Assembly: GCA_038874435.1 (NCBI GenBank)
Contig: JAVZCK010000002.1
Coordinates: 115,581-179,580 of the forward strand
DNA: 64,000 nucleotides
DNA from: Thermoplasmata archaeon
Lineage (GTDB): Archaea > Thermoplasmatota > Thermoplasmata > Lutacidiplasmatales > SKW197
Direction: 5' to 3'
Shown here: positions 50,360-61,200 of the stretch, piece by piece
Position numbering within the stretch: position 1 is the first letter of the stretch
How the letters are laid out: the number at the start of each line of letters is the position of its first letter
Position numbers and translations under genes: made by a program
Notes under the pieces: generated by a model
What the model was told of the DNA's origin: nothing
Databases searched by the model: none
The model's input: the letters and a program-made list of their open reading frames with translations, nothing else

Positions 50360-50741
50360 GATTGTCGTCGCTCCTTTTCCAGAGGTCTGGGTTTTCATAG
50401 AGAGCATATATCTCGTTTTCTGCAATTTTCTTTTTCTGGTTTGCTTGTTCAACAATACGGAAGATTTCCTCTTTGTTAAGAATCCAGTAATGAATACGCC
50501 AGGGCTTCCCTTTCTCCACAGTGGTATCTTCAAAGCCAGACCTGAGGATTCCATTGTCTTCCAGGAAGTAGAACATATCTCTATCCTCGTTATTCAACAT
50601 GTTGTCAATAATTCTATCTTCAAAACCGAAGAAGCTCATTACATATTCAGCCAGCTTTTCAATATCCTCTTCCTCGTATGCTTTTCCCTTTAATTTTTCG
50701 CGGAGCGCTGCAGCCAGCATTTCAACAGAGACAAATCCCAT
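50346..50741 (-). CDS. conserved-looking archaeal protein, 131 residues
   Basis: From ATG 50741 (MGFVSVEMLAAALREKLKG). All-helical start, then AEYVMSFFGFEDRIIDNMLNNEDRDMFYFLEDNGIL and KGKPWRIHYWILNK, a winged-helix-like arrangement in which a strand pair could follow the helices. It resembles, from memory only, small Thermoplasmata proteins grouped as DUF6015; this was not verified. Heads the run of small genes that ends with nikR. Confidence 0.65.
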   Translation of the reverse strand: MGFVSVEMLAAALREKLKGKAYEEEDIEKLAEYVMSFFGFEDRIIDNMLNNEDRDMFYFLEDNGILRSGFEDTTVEKGKPWRIHYWILNKEEIFRIVEQANQKKKIAENEIYALYENPDLWKRSDDNHESQ

Positions 50742-50773
50742 ACTACTCAAAAACCTGTATTCACTCCTTGCAC

Positions 50774-52705
50774 TTATTCTTTACGGAGGAAATTCTCAGG
50801 AATTTGCCAAAGTTTTCTATATTTTTTCATCTCTCGCCTGGTTAGAAGGAAAATTCCAATTGCTAGAAGAATGACCAACAGTGCAGGGAATAGATATCGG
50901 ACATAGATGGAGTAGTCAACTTGGCTTTTTAGAAAAATGGAGATTACATAGACAGAATAGATACTTTCCGTATTGTCTAGTGGATTTATTAACTTCGATT
51001 TAATCGTGAGGTTTAATGTTGTATTGTTTATGAGAAATGTGTCTAATTTGAAAGAGAATTCTTCAGTGCCAGAGATGTCAAATCTCTTTGTCATGAATAA
51101 GTCCTCACCCAGGAATATTTCTATGGCAAGATTAAATAGGGTATAGGGCGCATTATTTGTAATTCTAAGAGAAACCTCTACTACTTCTCCTTTTGTAAGA
51201 TTCAAAATGAGCTCATTTTCCTGTGATAATGTTTTGTTTTTGATGTAATTCCCAATTGTAATCGAGAAATCCATTTTGACGGCAACGCATACGATAGTGG
51301 TTTTATTCATTGCTTCGCCATCGGCATTGCATTCCAATCTAATGGATTTATATCCTGCAGAAACGGGTATCCATGTGAAGTTAAGTGAATAGTTTGTGTT
51401 CGGATGGGTATTTCTAAGAATTTCTAGTCCTATAGTTTGGTTCGCACTGGAGGAGACTTCAACAAGTTTCACTTCGATTTGTGTATTTGCAGATACACTT
51501 AAAATCTCTACGTTAAATATTACATTTTGATTTATCTCAGGAAATCTAGGAGAGTATGTTATACTCGAAAGCTCAACATTTTTGGTTGCGTAAAACAGCA
51601 CTTTGCCAGGAAATATGTCTGGGATTCCCGATTCAGTGGCGACCAAAACTTCCTTACTTGAATTTAATGGTTTAAAGAAAAGAACACTATTCGAGTTTCC
51701 GATGTCAGATTGACGTTTTTCATTCGCATATTTAACTGTCTTTGTCTGGCTATCCACGATATACACAAAGCCGTCCCATGTGGTGCAAGCAATATCTTTT
51801 ATACTATCTCCTTCAAAATCTCCAATTGCGACCCCAAAAATTTGGGTATGGGCAACAAAAATATTGTTTATCTGTGTAGTTCCGTTATTGCCATTTCCGA
51901 TTGAAATTACCCAGATGCTACCATCCCCACTTCCAGCCACAATTTCATCTATTCCATCTCCATTGAGGTCATCAACAGTAAGGGCTGATAAAATTCCAGG
52001 GATATAAGGACTTATGTATTTTTGGGTGAACTGTCCGTAGTAGTAATCAAGAACTCGCACTGTGCTTTCTGTGTTTCCTCGCCAATCCACGAAAACAATG
52101 TCCTTTCTTCCGTCTCCATCTACATCCCCCATTTTCACTTCGAAAACAGCATCCTGGGTCATTGTCAACCCTTTCATGAAAAGGAGACCAGCATTGTAGT
52201 TGTAGACAGCGATACTTGCTGTGCCTGTGCCCACTACGACCTCGTTTATCCCATCACCATCTATGTCACAAATACACAACCCAAAGATTGCACCATTTGT
52301 AAAATGAGATTTATCCCAGTCGAGCAGAATTTGATTTTCTAGGGCATCTATTATGTAAAGATGGCCATCGTGAGTAGCCACAAAAATCTCACCTCTGCTC
52401 TCTCCAGTCACATTCCCGACCGCAATCTTTCGCACATTACCACTTAATTCTTGAGATTCCCAAACAACAGTTCCATTCTCAGGCGAGAGTCCAACAACTT
52501 TGTTGTTGGAACCAGCTAGAACTACGAAGCTCCCGTTTCCAAAAATGTCTCCAGTGGCGAGTCCCCAACAGTAGGGTGCGATGTCTGTGCTGACTAACCT
52601 GGGTGAAATCACTTTTGTAACGTTGCCTTCAGACAAAGAGGAAGGAAAGATGCCGAGACCTGCAATCAGCATGAGCAAGCCAACAATCACAACCACAGAT
52701 TTCAT
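50774..52705 (-). CDS. FG-GAP beta-propeller surface protein with C-terminal TM
   Basis: 643 residues. Signal peptide (residues 1-26), then a propeller of FG-GAP-like repeats (NVTGESRGEIFVA, DIDGDGINEVVVG, DVDGDGRKDIVFVD, DLNGDGIDEIVAGS, DFEGDSIKDIACTT; about 60-330), likely calcium-binding. Two Ig/CARDB-like beta domains, a membrane segment (about 600-622) and a basic cytoplasmic tail follow. It is exposed on the cell surface, probably for adhesion or sensing. It shares repeat type with the 1689-residue protein at 23019. Confidence 0.85.
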   Translation of the reverse strand: MKSVVVIVGLLMLIAGLGIFPSSLSEGNVTKVISPRLVSTDIAPYCWGLATGDIFGNGSFVVLAGSNNKVVGLSPENGTVVWESQELSGNVRKIAVGNVTGESRGEIFVATHDGHLYIIDALENQILLDWDKSHFTNGAIFGLCICDIDGDGINEVVVGTGTASIAVYNYNAGLLFMKGLTMTQDAVFEVKMGDVDGDGRKDIVFVDWRGNTESTVRVLDYYYGQFTQKYISPYIPGILSALTVDDLNGDGIDEIVAGSGDGSIWVISIGNGNNGTTQINNIFVAHTQIFGVAIGDFEGDSIKDIACTTWDGFVYIVDSQTKTVKYANEKRQSDIGNSNSVLFFKPLNSSKEVLVATESGIPDIFPGKVLFYATKNVELSSITYSPRFPEINQNVIFNVEILSVSANTQIEVKLVEVSSSANQTIGLEILRNTHPNTNYSLNFTWIPVSAGYKSIRLECNADGEAMNKTTIVCVAVKMDFSITIGNYIKNKTLSQENELILNLTKGEVVEVSLRITNNAPYTLFNLAIEIFLGEDLFMTKRFDISGTEEFSFKLDTFLINNTTLNLTIKSKLINPLDNTESIYSVYVISIFLKSQVDYSIYVRYLFPALLVILLAIGIFLLTRREMKKYRKLWQIPENFLRKE

Positions 52706-52838
52706 TTAAACTACCAATCACCACACTCTATATAAAATTTGCTTGCTTCCTTTAGACCCAGTGCCTCGTTATATGTTCATCTTCGGAACATTTATCTACC
52801 CTGAGAGATTTAATATGAACTGTGGAAGGTGAAAAACC

Positions 52839-54293
52839 ATGACATGGAATGGACCATTGAAGAAACTGACAGATTACAAGTATGAAATAGAACAATCCTA
52901 CAAGCCAGGAATGAAGGTATCTGGGATAGTTTATGCAGACGCAAAGATGATTGAGGATGTGCGAAAGGATAACTCGCTGGAGCAAGTTGCAAATGTAGCT
53001 ACCTTGCCTGGAATAATTTCACATTCGATGGCAATGCCAGATATCCATTGGGGCTATGGATTCCCAATCGGTGGTGTCGCTGCCTTTGACTATGACACTG
53101 GAATAATCTCACCTGGTGGTGTGGGCTATGACATCAACTGTGGTGTCCGTCTCGTTCGCACGAATCTTACTTTGAAGGATGTGCAGCCAAAGATAAAGGA
53201 GTTGATTGATACAATCTTCACGAATGTTCCATCAGGTGTTGGCTCAGAAGGAAAGGTGAGGTTAACATATGAGGAGATGAAACTGGTGCTTGACCTCGGT
53301 GCTGAATGGGCTGTGGAAAAGGGTTATGGCTGGAAGGAAGACCTTGATTACCTCGAAGAAAATGGGCGACTTAAGTTTGCTGACTCCTCATTTGTTAGTG
53401 ATAAAGCAATTCAGAGGGGAATGCCCCAGCTCGGCACACTCGGTGCGGGCAACCATTTTCTAGAGGTGCAGAAAGTGGAGGAAATCTATGAGCCGGAAGT
53501 AGCAAAGGTTTTTGGTATCTCAGCAAAAGACCAGATACTAGTGATGATACATACTGGCTCAAGAGGAGCTGGGCATCAGATTGCCACTGATTACATTGCG
53601 AAGATGGTGAATGCAGCAAAGAAATACAACATTCATCTGGAGGATAAGCAACTTGCGTGTGCACCAGCAACGTCAACTGAAGGCGAAGAATATCTGAAGG
53701 CAATGGGATGCGGTGCTAATTATGCCTGGGCTAATCGTCAACTAATCCTTCACTGGGTGAGAGAAGCATTCCAGAGAGTTTTCAAACAAACGCCGGAATC
53801 GATGGATATGCATGTGATTTACGATGTGTGCCACAACATCGGTAAGATAGAGGAGCATGAGGTTGGGGGAAAGCGAAGGAAGGTGGTGGTACACAGAAAA
53901 GGTGCTACAAGAGCATTCGCTCTTGAGAGGCCAGAGATTCCATTGCCTTACAGAAGAGTGGGACAACCCGTTCTCATTCCTGGAGACATGGGTACCTCAA
54001 GTTATCTGCTCGTTGGTACAGAGACAGCAATGCAGGAAACCTTTGGTTCCACATGCCATGGTGCCGGCAGAGTAATGTCCAGAGAGGCGGCAATAAGGCG
54101 TTTCAGACCGAATGATGTTAAAGATTCTCTCATGAAGCAGGGAATTTATGTGCGGGCAGCCAGCAAGGAAGTGCTTTCAGAGGAAAGTCCAGAAGCATAC
54201 AAGGATGTGGATGATGTGGTGCGGATTGCACACAATGCAGGCATTTCCAGGATGATTGTGAAGATGCGACCAATTGGTGTGATGAAGGGCTAA
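52839..54293 (+). CDS. rtcB: tRNA-splicing ligase RtcB
   Basis: 484 residues. It joins RNA 2',3'-cyclic phosphate or 3'-phosphate ends to 5'-OH ends with Mn2+ and GTP, the archaeal tRNA exon ligase. Visible: PGIISHSMAMPDIHWGYGFPIGG, GGVGYDINCGVRL with the metal-binding Cys, LGAGNHFLEVQ, HTGSRGAGHQ, DVCHNIGKIE and CHGAGRVMSR with the guanylated His. There is no intein. An AGGTGA site precedes the ATG. It is followed by the radical SAM gene after two bases. It is directly relevant to the tRNA-Glu intron at 18174. Confidence 0.97.
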   Translation: MTWNGPLKKLTDYKYEIEQSYKPGMKVSGIVYADAKMIEDVRKDNSLEQVANVATLPGIISHSMAMPDIHWGYGFPIGGVAAFDYDTGIISPGGVGYDINCGVRLVRTNLTLKDVQPKIKELIDTIFTNVPSGVGSEGKVRLTYEEMKLVLDLGAEWAVEKGYGWKEDLDYLEENGRLKFADSSFVSDKAIQRGMPQLGTLGAGNHFLEVQKVEEIYEPEVAKVFGISAKDQILVMIHTGSRGAGHQIATDYIAKMVNAAKKYNIHLEDKQLACAPATSTEGEEYLKAMGCGANYAWANRQLILHWVREAFQRVFKQTPESMDMHVIYDVCHNIGKIEEHEVGGKRRKVVVHRKGATRAFALERPEIPLPYRRVGQPVLIPGDMGTSSYLLVGTETAMQETFGSTCHGAGRVMSREAAIRRFRPNDVKDSLMKQGIYVRAASKEVLSEESPEAYKDVDDVVRIAHNAGISRMIVKMRPIGVMKG

Positions 54294-54295
54294 AA

Positions 54296-55294
54296 ATGAA
54301 GGCACTTTTCTGGGAGAAAAAGGAGAGCAATGCAGTAAGATGCAATCTGTGCGCTCATCACTGTGTAATCCAGAATGGAAAGTGTGGAATTTGTGGTGTG
54401 AGAGAAAATAGAGATGGGGAACTACATACGCTCATCTATGGACTTTATTCTTCTGTTGCCATTGACCCGATTGAAAAGAAGCCACTCTACCACTTCTTTC
54501 CTGGCTCTGAAATTCTTTCATATGGCACAGTGGGCTGCAACTTCAAGTGCCTTCACTGTCAGAACTACACAATTTCCCAGGCAAAACCCTCAAACTCCTA
54601 CCTTGAAAAAACTACCCCAGAGGATGTGCTCAAACTTGCGAAACGCTACAAGGTTCCAGGTGTTGCCTGGACTTACAACGAGCCAACAATCTGGTACGAG
54701 TTCACCTACGATTGCTCAAAACTTCTCCATGAGAACGGAATAAAGAGTGTTTATGTGACTAACGGTTACATCGAAAAGGACCCACTCAAGCAGATAGCAC
54801 CTTATCTGGATGCAATGAACATTGATGTAAAGGGCTTTACAGAAGAATTTTATGCTAAGGTAGTTCATGCGAAATTAAAACCTGTGCTGGAAACCTGTGA
54901 ACTTGCTTACAACCTCGGAATTCACATAGAACTGACATATCTTGTGATACCTACCTACAATGACAGCGAGAAGGAATTTGTCGAGTTTGTAAAATGGGTG
55001 AAAGAGAAATTATCTCCAGAGGTTCCAGTGCATTTTACAAGATTTCATCCTGATTATATGTTGACTGATGTATCTCCAACTCCTCTAGCTACACTTAGAA
55101 CAGCTCACAGAATTGCGAAGGAGAATGGGCTTGCAAATGTTTACATTGGCAATGTGTGGGGCGAACCGGATATAACATACTGTCCGAGATGCAACGAACC
55201 ATTGATAGAGCGCGAAGGTTTTTCAGTTGTTTACAACAAAATAAAGGAAGGGAAATGCTTTAAATGTAAAGAAAAAATATTTGGAAGATTTTAG
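54296..55294 (+). CDS. amrS: AmmeMemoRadiSam-type radical SAM protein (AmrS)
   Basis: 332 residues. An N-terminal CNLCAHHCVIQNGKCGICGVR zinc-like cluster, the radical SAM CxxxCxxC in GCNFKCLHCQNYTISQ (about residue 80), GVAWTYNEPTIW and the VTNGYI strand match the AmrS (pyruvate-formate-lyase-activating-like) family; the C-terminus has a rubredoxin-like CPRCNEPL...CFKCKEK ribbon. Usual partners AmrA and AmrB are not in the window. Substrate unknown. Stop overlaps the stop of the giant convergent gene. Confidence 0.9.
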   Translation: MKALFWEKKESNAVRCNLCAHHCVIQNGKCGICGVRENRDGELHTLIYGLYSSVAIDPIEKKPLYHFFPGSEILSYGTVGCNFKCLHCQNYTISQAKPSNSYLEKTTPEDVLKLAKRYKVPGVAWTYNEPTIWYEFTYDCSKLLHENGIKSVYVTNGYIEKDPLKQIAPYLDAMNIDVKGFTEEFYAKVVHAKLKPVLETCELAYNLGIHIELTYLVIPTYNDSEKEFVEFVKWVKEKLSPEVPVHFTRFHPDYMLTDVSPTPLATLRTAHRIAKENGLANVYIGNVWGEPDITYCPRCNEPLIEREGFSVVYNKIKEGKCFKCKEKIFGRF

Positions 55295-58200
55295 GGCTGC
55301 TGCTGTTTGTCCCGCGATTCTTCACCCTGGATTTCCTGGGCTTCTCCTTCCTGTCCCGGTGCCATCGGCTTCCGGATCACTTTTTTCGGAATTACCACCT
55401 TTGCTGCAGTGGGTTTTCTTATTACAACGACTTTGGGTGCTCCTGGCGATGCCTGTTCCGGCTTGAATTCGAGAACTGCCTTTTCAGGTTGTTGCTGTTC
55501 TGGTGAGGATGGAGGTGCGCCACGAATCGGAAGCGTTGGCATTTCTTCTTTCGGTTCAGAGGGTTTTGGAGGCAGTGGTACCTGTGGTTTTGGAGGTGCT
55601 TGTGGTATTGGAGGTTGTTTTTGTGCTTCTGCTTGTTTTACAGGAGGAACTTGTGCAGGAGGTGCTGTTGGTTGAACGGTCTTCTTAGGTTCTTCGATCT
55701 TTTGAGGGGTTGGGCCCTTTTCTTCAGCTTTCCCTACCTTCTCTTCTTCTTTTGAAATTTCTACCCTCTTCACGCCCGGTAGTTTTTCAGATTGAACCAG
55801 TTCTGCACCTTCAAGTGAAGAACCACACTTCAAGCATACCTTTGCAGTTTTCTCATTCAGGGTAGTGCACTGTGGACACTTAAGGGCACCTTTCTTCTTG
55901 AGTTCCTCTTCTTTCAGCCACTGCGTGTAGGTCCTGTAAGTAGGTTTGTTCTTCCACCAGGCCCAGAACGCGCTCTCAGAATACTCTTTACCAAGCTCTT
56001 TCTTTGCCTCTGTCTTGAATTTTTCAACATAGGCATTAAACTCTTTTCTCATCATTTCTTCGTAACTCTCTGCTTCAACTTTCTTCCCTGTGAATACAGT
56101 GCCACATTCTGGGCACACAGTTGCCTTTCCGTCTATCCATGCACCGCATTCACTGCACTTAACTGTTGTGACTTCAAACTCAGTACCGCACTTCGGACAC
56201 TTGGTTGCATTTTCTGGAATGTATGCACCACATTCACCGCACTCCACGAGCTTCCCTGCAGCCCTGCGGAAGTAGAGGAAGACAACTGCCAGAGAGACTC
56301 CCACAACAGCAATTATTGCAATGATGACCATGAGCCATGGGAATTGAGGCGGCGGCACTGGTTTCTCAACGCTAAATAAAGTGCTGGATACCTCTACATC
56401 TGGGTAATCTGGACAGGAAACCACCACTCTGTACTGGCCTGGTTCTTTCAGCTGTATCAGTGTTACTGTAAAGTTGCCGTTCTGATCTGTAGTAACTGCC
56501 TGCTGGTACACAATGTCATCATTCAGGAACATAACTACATTCACATTTATACCCTGAATTCCTTCTCCAGTTGCCTCTCTTAGAATTTGGCCAGAAACCA
56601 CGGGTGTATCATCAATGTTGAAGGTAAGGGGGAGCTGTGCAATGGAAATCAGCAGTTTGGCAGAAATAATTGTTAGGTTAAGGTCGAGCATGTTGTTCGT
56701 ATAGTTCTTCTCCACTATTGTGTGGTTTCTGTTCAAAACCGCATAAAGCGAGGTATTTGAGTCAAGATGCACAATCCATGTGAAGTTTGTTGTCAATGTA
56801 GAATTTGCGTCTATTGACAAATTGGCAGACACTATCAAGTTCTCATCACTGATGTTGCCCGCGAATATCTCTAAAGAGAAATTCTCAATTGCATAATTCA
56901 CGCTGTTTGAAATATTCAACCAGAGTATAGCTGTGTCTCCTGCAGTAAAGTTGACAGTCTTATTTCCATTCTTTTCAGCATAGAAATCTAAAATCTGGAT
57001 GTCTGGTAGTGGAATCACTTCAATCAGTTTCTCTGCATTGTTGTTTGCAGTGTTCTTTTCTAAATATGGTTGTTCACATCTCAGTACTGAGACAAGAATT
57101 CTTCCAGGCATTGACGCATTCCAGGGTATTGAGATTTCGGTCGTAGAGAGCGCAGGAATGTTGGGAATAACAACACTTGCTATGAGGTAAGTGTCATTGT
57201 ATATCTCCACTGTAACATTGTGGGCAGGTGTGTCTGCAAGGTTGGCAATGGTAACATTGATTGTTAATGGCGTATCTTCCATCGCTTTGTAAACAGGAGT
57301 ATTTCCAAAGAGAATCTGGATGTTGTTCGTGTCGACTTCAAGGTCAGGCGGAGAATAAACTTTCAGCACAAAGGTTTCCGCATCATACACTCTGTCCACT
57401 TCCACACGTAGATTCACTATGTGGTTTCCAGGTGAGGCAACAAGATAATTGAAGGAAACATTCACTGACTGGTTAGCGTTCAAAGAGGTTATGAATTCCC
57501 TGAAACTCTGGTGGAGATAGGTATCTTCAAGAACAACCTCGAAGTTTGTCATGTTTACATTTCCAGTGTTCTTAACTGTGAGGTTGATGTACACATTTTC
57601 ATCGTAAGGCAAAGCGTCCTTTGATATATTCAAGCCAATAATCTCGATAGATGGGTTAAACCATACACCTTGACTGATTGCAATGTTGTTTGCCTTGCTT
57701 GTTTCATTGAAGAGGTTGATGGGGTCAATCTCTACCTTTATGCTGTGATTACCAGGCAATGAGGGCAACCACTGGATGGAAAGATAAATCACATCCCCCG
57801 ACAGAATATTTATTACGGTGCGGTTGATTTCTGTTTCTGTGTTAGCATCCAGATTTAGATCGTAAACCACAATTGTAACATTTATTCCGTTCCTTGGCCC
57901 GATGTTTCTCACCGTAATGTTTACAGTGCCACCTGAATAGTAGTCAAAGGTTGCGGGCACCTTAATATCACCCGTGCTCACAGCAAAGTCAGGCACCTGA
58001 GCAGTGTATGTGAGGTTGAGTTTTACAACATTAACAGTTGATGGATAGGCTTCAAATGAGATGCTTGCGCTTTGGTTCTCTCCCGCAAACTCTGCAATTA
58101 CCTTGTAGTTGCCAACAAAGAAGGAGGTACCTCCAATGCTCTGTATTGAGTAGTTTACTATGTCTGTAAGGAGCACAAATCTGGCATTTCCGTAGAGGTC

Positions 58201-61200
58201 TGTGAGAAGAGTATCTGCAATTGTGCCGTTAGAGGCGAAGCTCACTGTGATGTTCACGCTGTCTAGCGGGTTCTTGTTTCCATCAAGTGCCAGAACATCG
58301 AGGTATCTGTAAATCCATGCTTCTGCTCCATCAGCAGTTATTATGTCATCTACTCCACCAGATAGTGTGGTATTCACAAGCACTGCACTGGCGTTTGGTG
58401 CAAGCACAATCTGGAACGGACAATATATGTCCTGTAGGTAGAATTTCACCGCTGAAATAGCTATGCTCTGCCAGAACCCCTCTATTAGACTTCCTCCAAT
58501 CATTGTGAACTCACTTGCGGAAATGTTCAATGTAGCATCTGTAAATTTGGTGTTGAACAGCAGATATTTACAGTTCTGGGTACCAAGGACAGATATGGTA
58601 GTTATCCTCGAATTCGCTGCTGAAACCGTTGCATTCTCTATTGTAACAAAATAGTATGGATAGTTGCCTTGGATCTGACTATTTTTCATAATTAGGGTTC
58701 CGTCAGAGTAAATGTAGATGCCATAGGCGTAGGCAGTAGGCTGAGTAAGAATCAAGGTCGCATTGTCTAGGATAAGGGTACCATTGAAACCGATGAGAAT
58801 TGAACCATACTGGTATGCAGTGGTATTTGAAATTTCCACAGTCGTATTTTCAATTAACAGCATTGAACCAGGATTATACACAATAAATTCCATAGTAGCA
58901 GCATTGTTCTCCTTTGAAGTTTCAGTTATCTCTGATCCTGGGTCTGCAACCAATATCAGGGTTCTGTAGCCAGTCAGGTGTGCTGTGTATGCGAAATTAA
59001 TCTGCTGGCTTCCTCCTGCAAGCACTGTGATTCTATCAGAGAACACGGTTTCAAGCCCATCATAGATTTCAACAAGGAGATTCTCCGCTCTGCTGGTGCC
59101 AAGATTCTCAACCTTTATGGTTCCATTCATGATTGCACCATAAGGAACAAGCGTTGGGAAGGTTGTTGCGAAGCTCACAGCAACATCTGGTGCTGCAGGA
59201 ATTGTTTCGGTGATTTCCAAACCCTTCTGCCAGGAGTAATAACATGGCATTGTTATGTTGTACCAGTATCCGCTTCCAAAGGCGATGTTCACAATGTAAA
59301 CACCCACAAAGTTAGAGTAGTATGGAGTTGTGGCATCCACTATGTCAGTGGGGAGCACAAATCTAGTTGTGCCGTTTGCTGTTGTGCTGCTTGCTACCTG
59401 GTTCATCTGAATATCATATACATTTACCATCGCTCCATCTAAACCCGCATTATTCAGGTCTGTGAGGAAGATATCCAGATACCTGTAAATTTTTACAATT
59501 GCTTGTTGGTGGGCAAGAATTGCATCTGGTGTTTCTGGCAGGTTGACTGCCACGAGTGTAATGTTGTCTGCGTCATTGAAACTGAGAGCTCTATCAAATG
59601 AGGTGTTTTCTGCATATGCTCTGCCATGGAATTCTAGGATTTCTGTTGTGAAAACCGTGTTTGAGAAGAGGATGTCTGTCGATTGAAGCAGTAGAGAGGT
59701 ATTGAATGTGGAATTTCGGAGTTTGAATGCGATAGCGCTCCCGCTTACCGCGGCATTTCCCAAAGCAGAGCTGTTGGCATAAACCTCTGAGTTCTGGAGT
59801 TCAACACTATATTTGTAATCGCTCGTAAGGGTTGCCTTTTCCAACACCAATTTGCCACTGTTGATGTACACACCAAAACTGAAATCCGATGTCTGGGTGA
59901 GTTTGAATGTGGTGTTTATGAGGATTAATGACCCGTTTTCAATGTAGACCATACCGCTGCAAATGTAGTACATATTGGTAAGTGTAACTGTAGTGTTTAT
60001 TATCACAAGGTCAACACTCGGGCGGAATACAGTCACATCAACTTCGCACGAATTATTTCCTTCGTTGCTCTCAGTTATGTTATTGTTCGGGTCTCCAAGC
60101 ACAATAATTTTATGAATGCCCGGCTGACTTGGAGTCCAGTTGAACTGGAGATTAACAGAAGAACTGCCGGCCACGCCAACTGTTTGCCTTCCCACAATGT
60201 TCTGATTGCCACCGATTACATCATAAACCACAATTTCAGCGTTCGGTGCATAGGCATTGCCAGTGTTGTTCACACTCACATTTATTGAGAGTGTTGAGCC
60301 TACAGAGACAAATGATGGAAGACCAGTAAGCCAAACAGAAAGGTCAGGCAAAGGTGTTGTTAGCACGCGGTCAATTTGCACTGTATTTTCCCAGTATGGA
60401 TAACTCTTGAAGGAGATATTGCTCCAGTAAATCTCAGAACCAAATGTAATCTTTACAGTGTACATCCCGACAAAATAGGAACTCTGGTATGTTGTGGCAT
60501 TAATTATGTCCGTAAGCAATGTCAGTGTCGCAAACCCATTGGCGCCTGTGCTGGCAGAGCCGGAAAGCGTCCCATTAAGATAACCATAGGCCTCCACAAT
60601 CGCACCGGAAACTGGTTGGCCATTCAGGTCTGTGACATTTACAACTAGATATCTGTAAATTTTGGCTATTGCGTTATCTCTTGCCAAAACGGAGTTTTCG
60701 CTTTCTGGAAGTGTAGCATTTATCAGGGTGCACACATCTTCACTAGATAACTCAGAGAGATTCTCGTTTATTAAAATGTCTTTTCCATAGAATTGACTTG
60801 CGTGAATTTCGTATCTTTGGGCTACTATTATATCGTCAATGTACCAGCCAATATCATTCTGACTTGCATTTGACACAAGTGTAAACCTTATCTTCACGAG
60901 ATTGCCCACATACTGACTTATGTCAATTGTCGCTTTTGTCCAGGTCGTCGTTAAACCTGTGTATCTTGCAATCTCTTTCCAGTTTGTGCCATCCTCTGTG
61001 ATTTCCACAATTGCTACATCATCTGCGAGTTTATAGAATTGGTAGTATTCTAGGAGGGCATTCGGGGCATCAATTAGAGAGATTTCTGGAGACACCAATA
61101 CATAGGTTGTGGAGTTCTCATATTTTCCGTTTCTGTCCTTATCTAGAAGCTCTGTGCCAAATGAAACATTCCCTGAATGCGGTGAAATGTACTTGGGTGT

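Noticed and set aside
55307..55688. Gly/Ser-rich plus-strand frames opposite the Pro-rich tail of the giant gene
   Set aside because: Low-complexity mirror of the Pro/Lys/Gln tail coding sequence; no independent signals.
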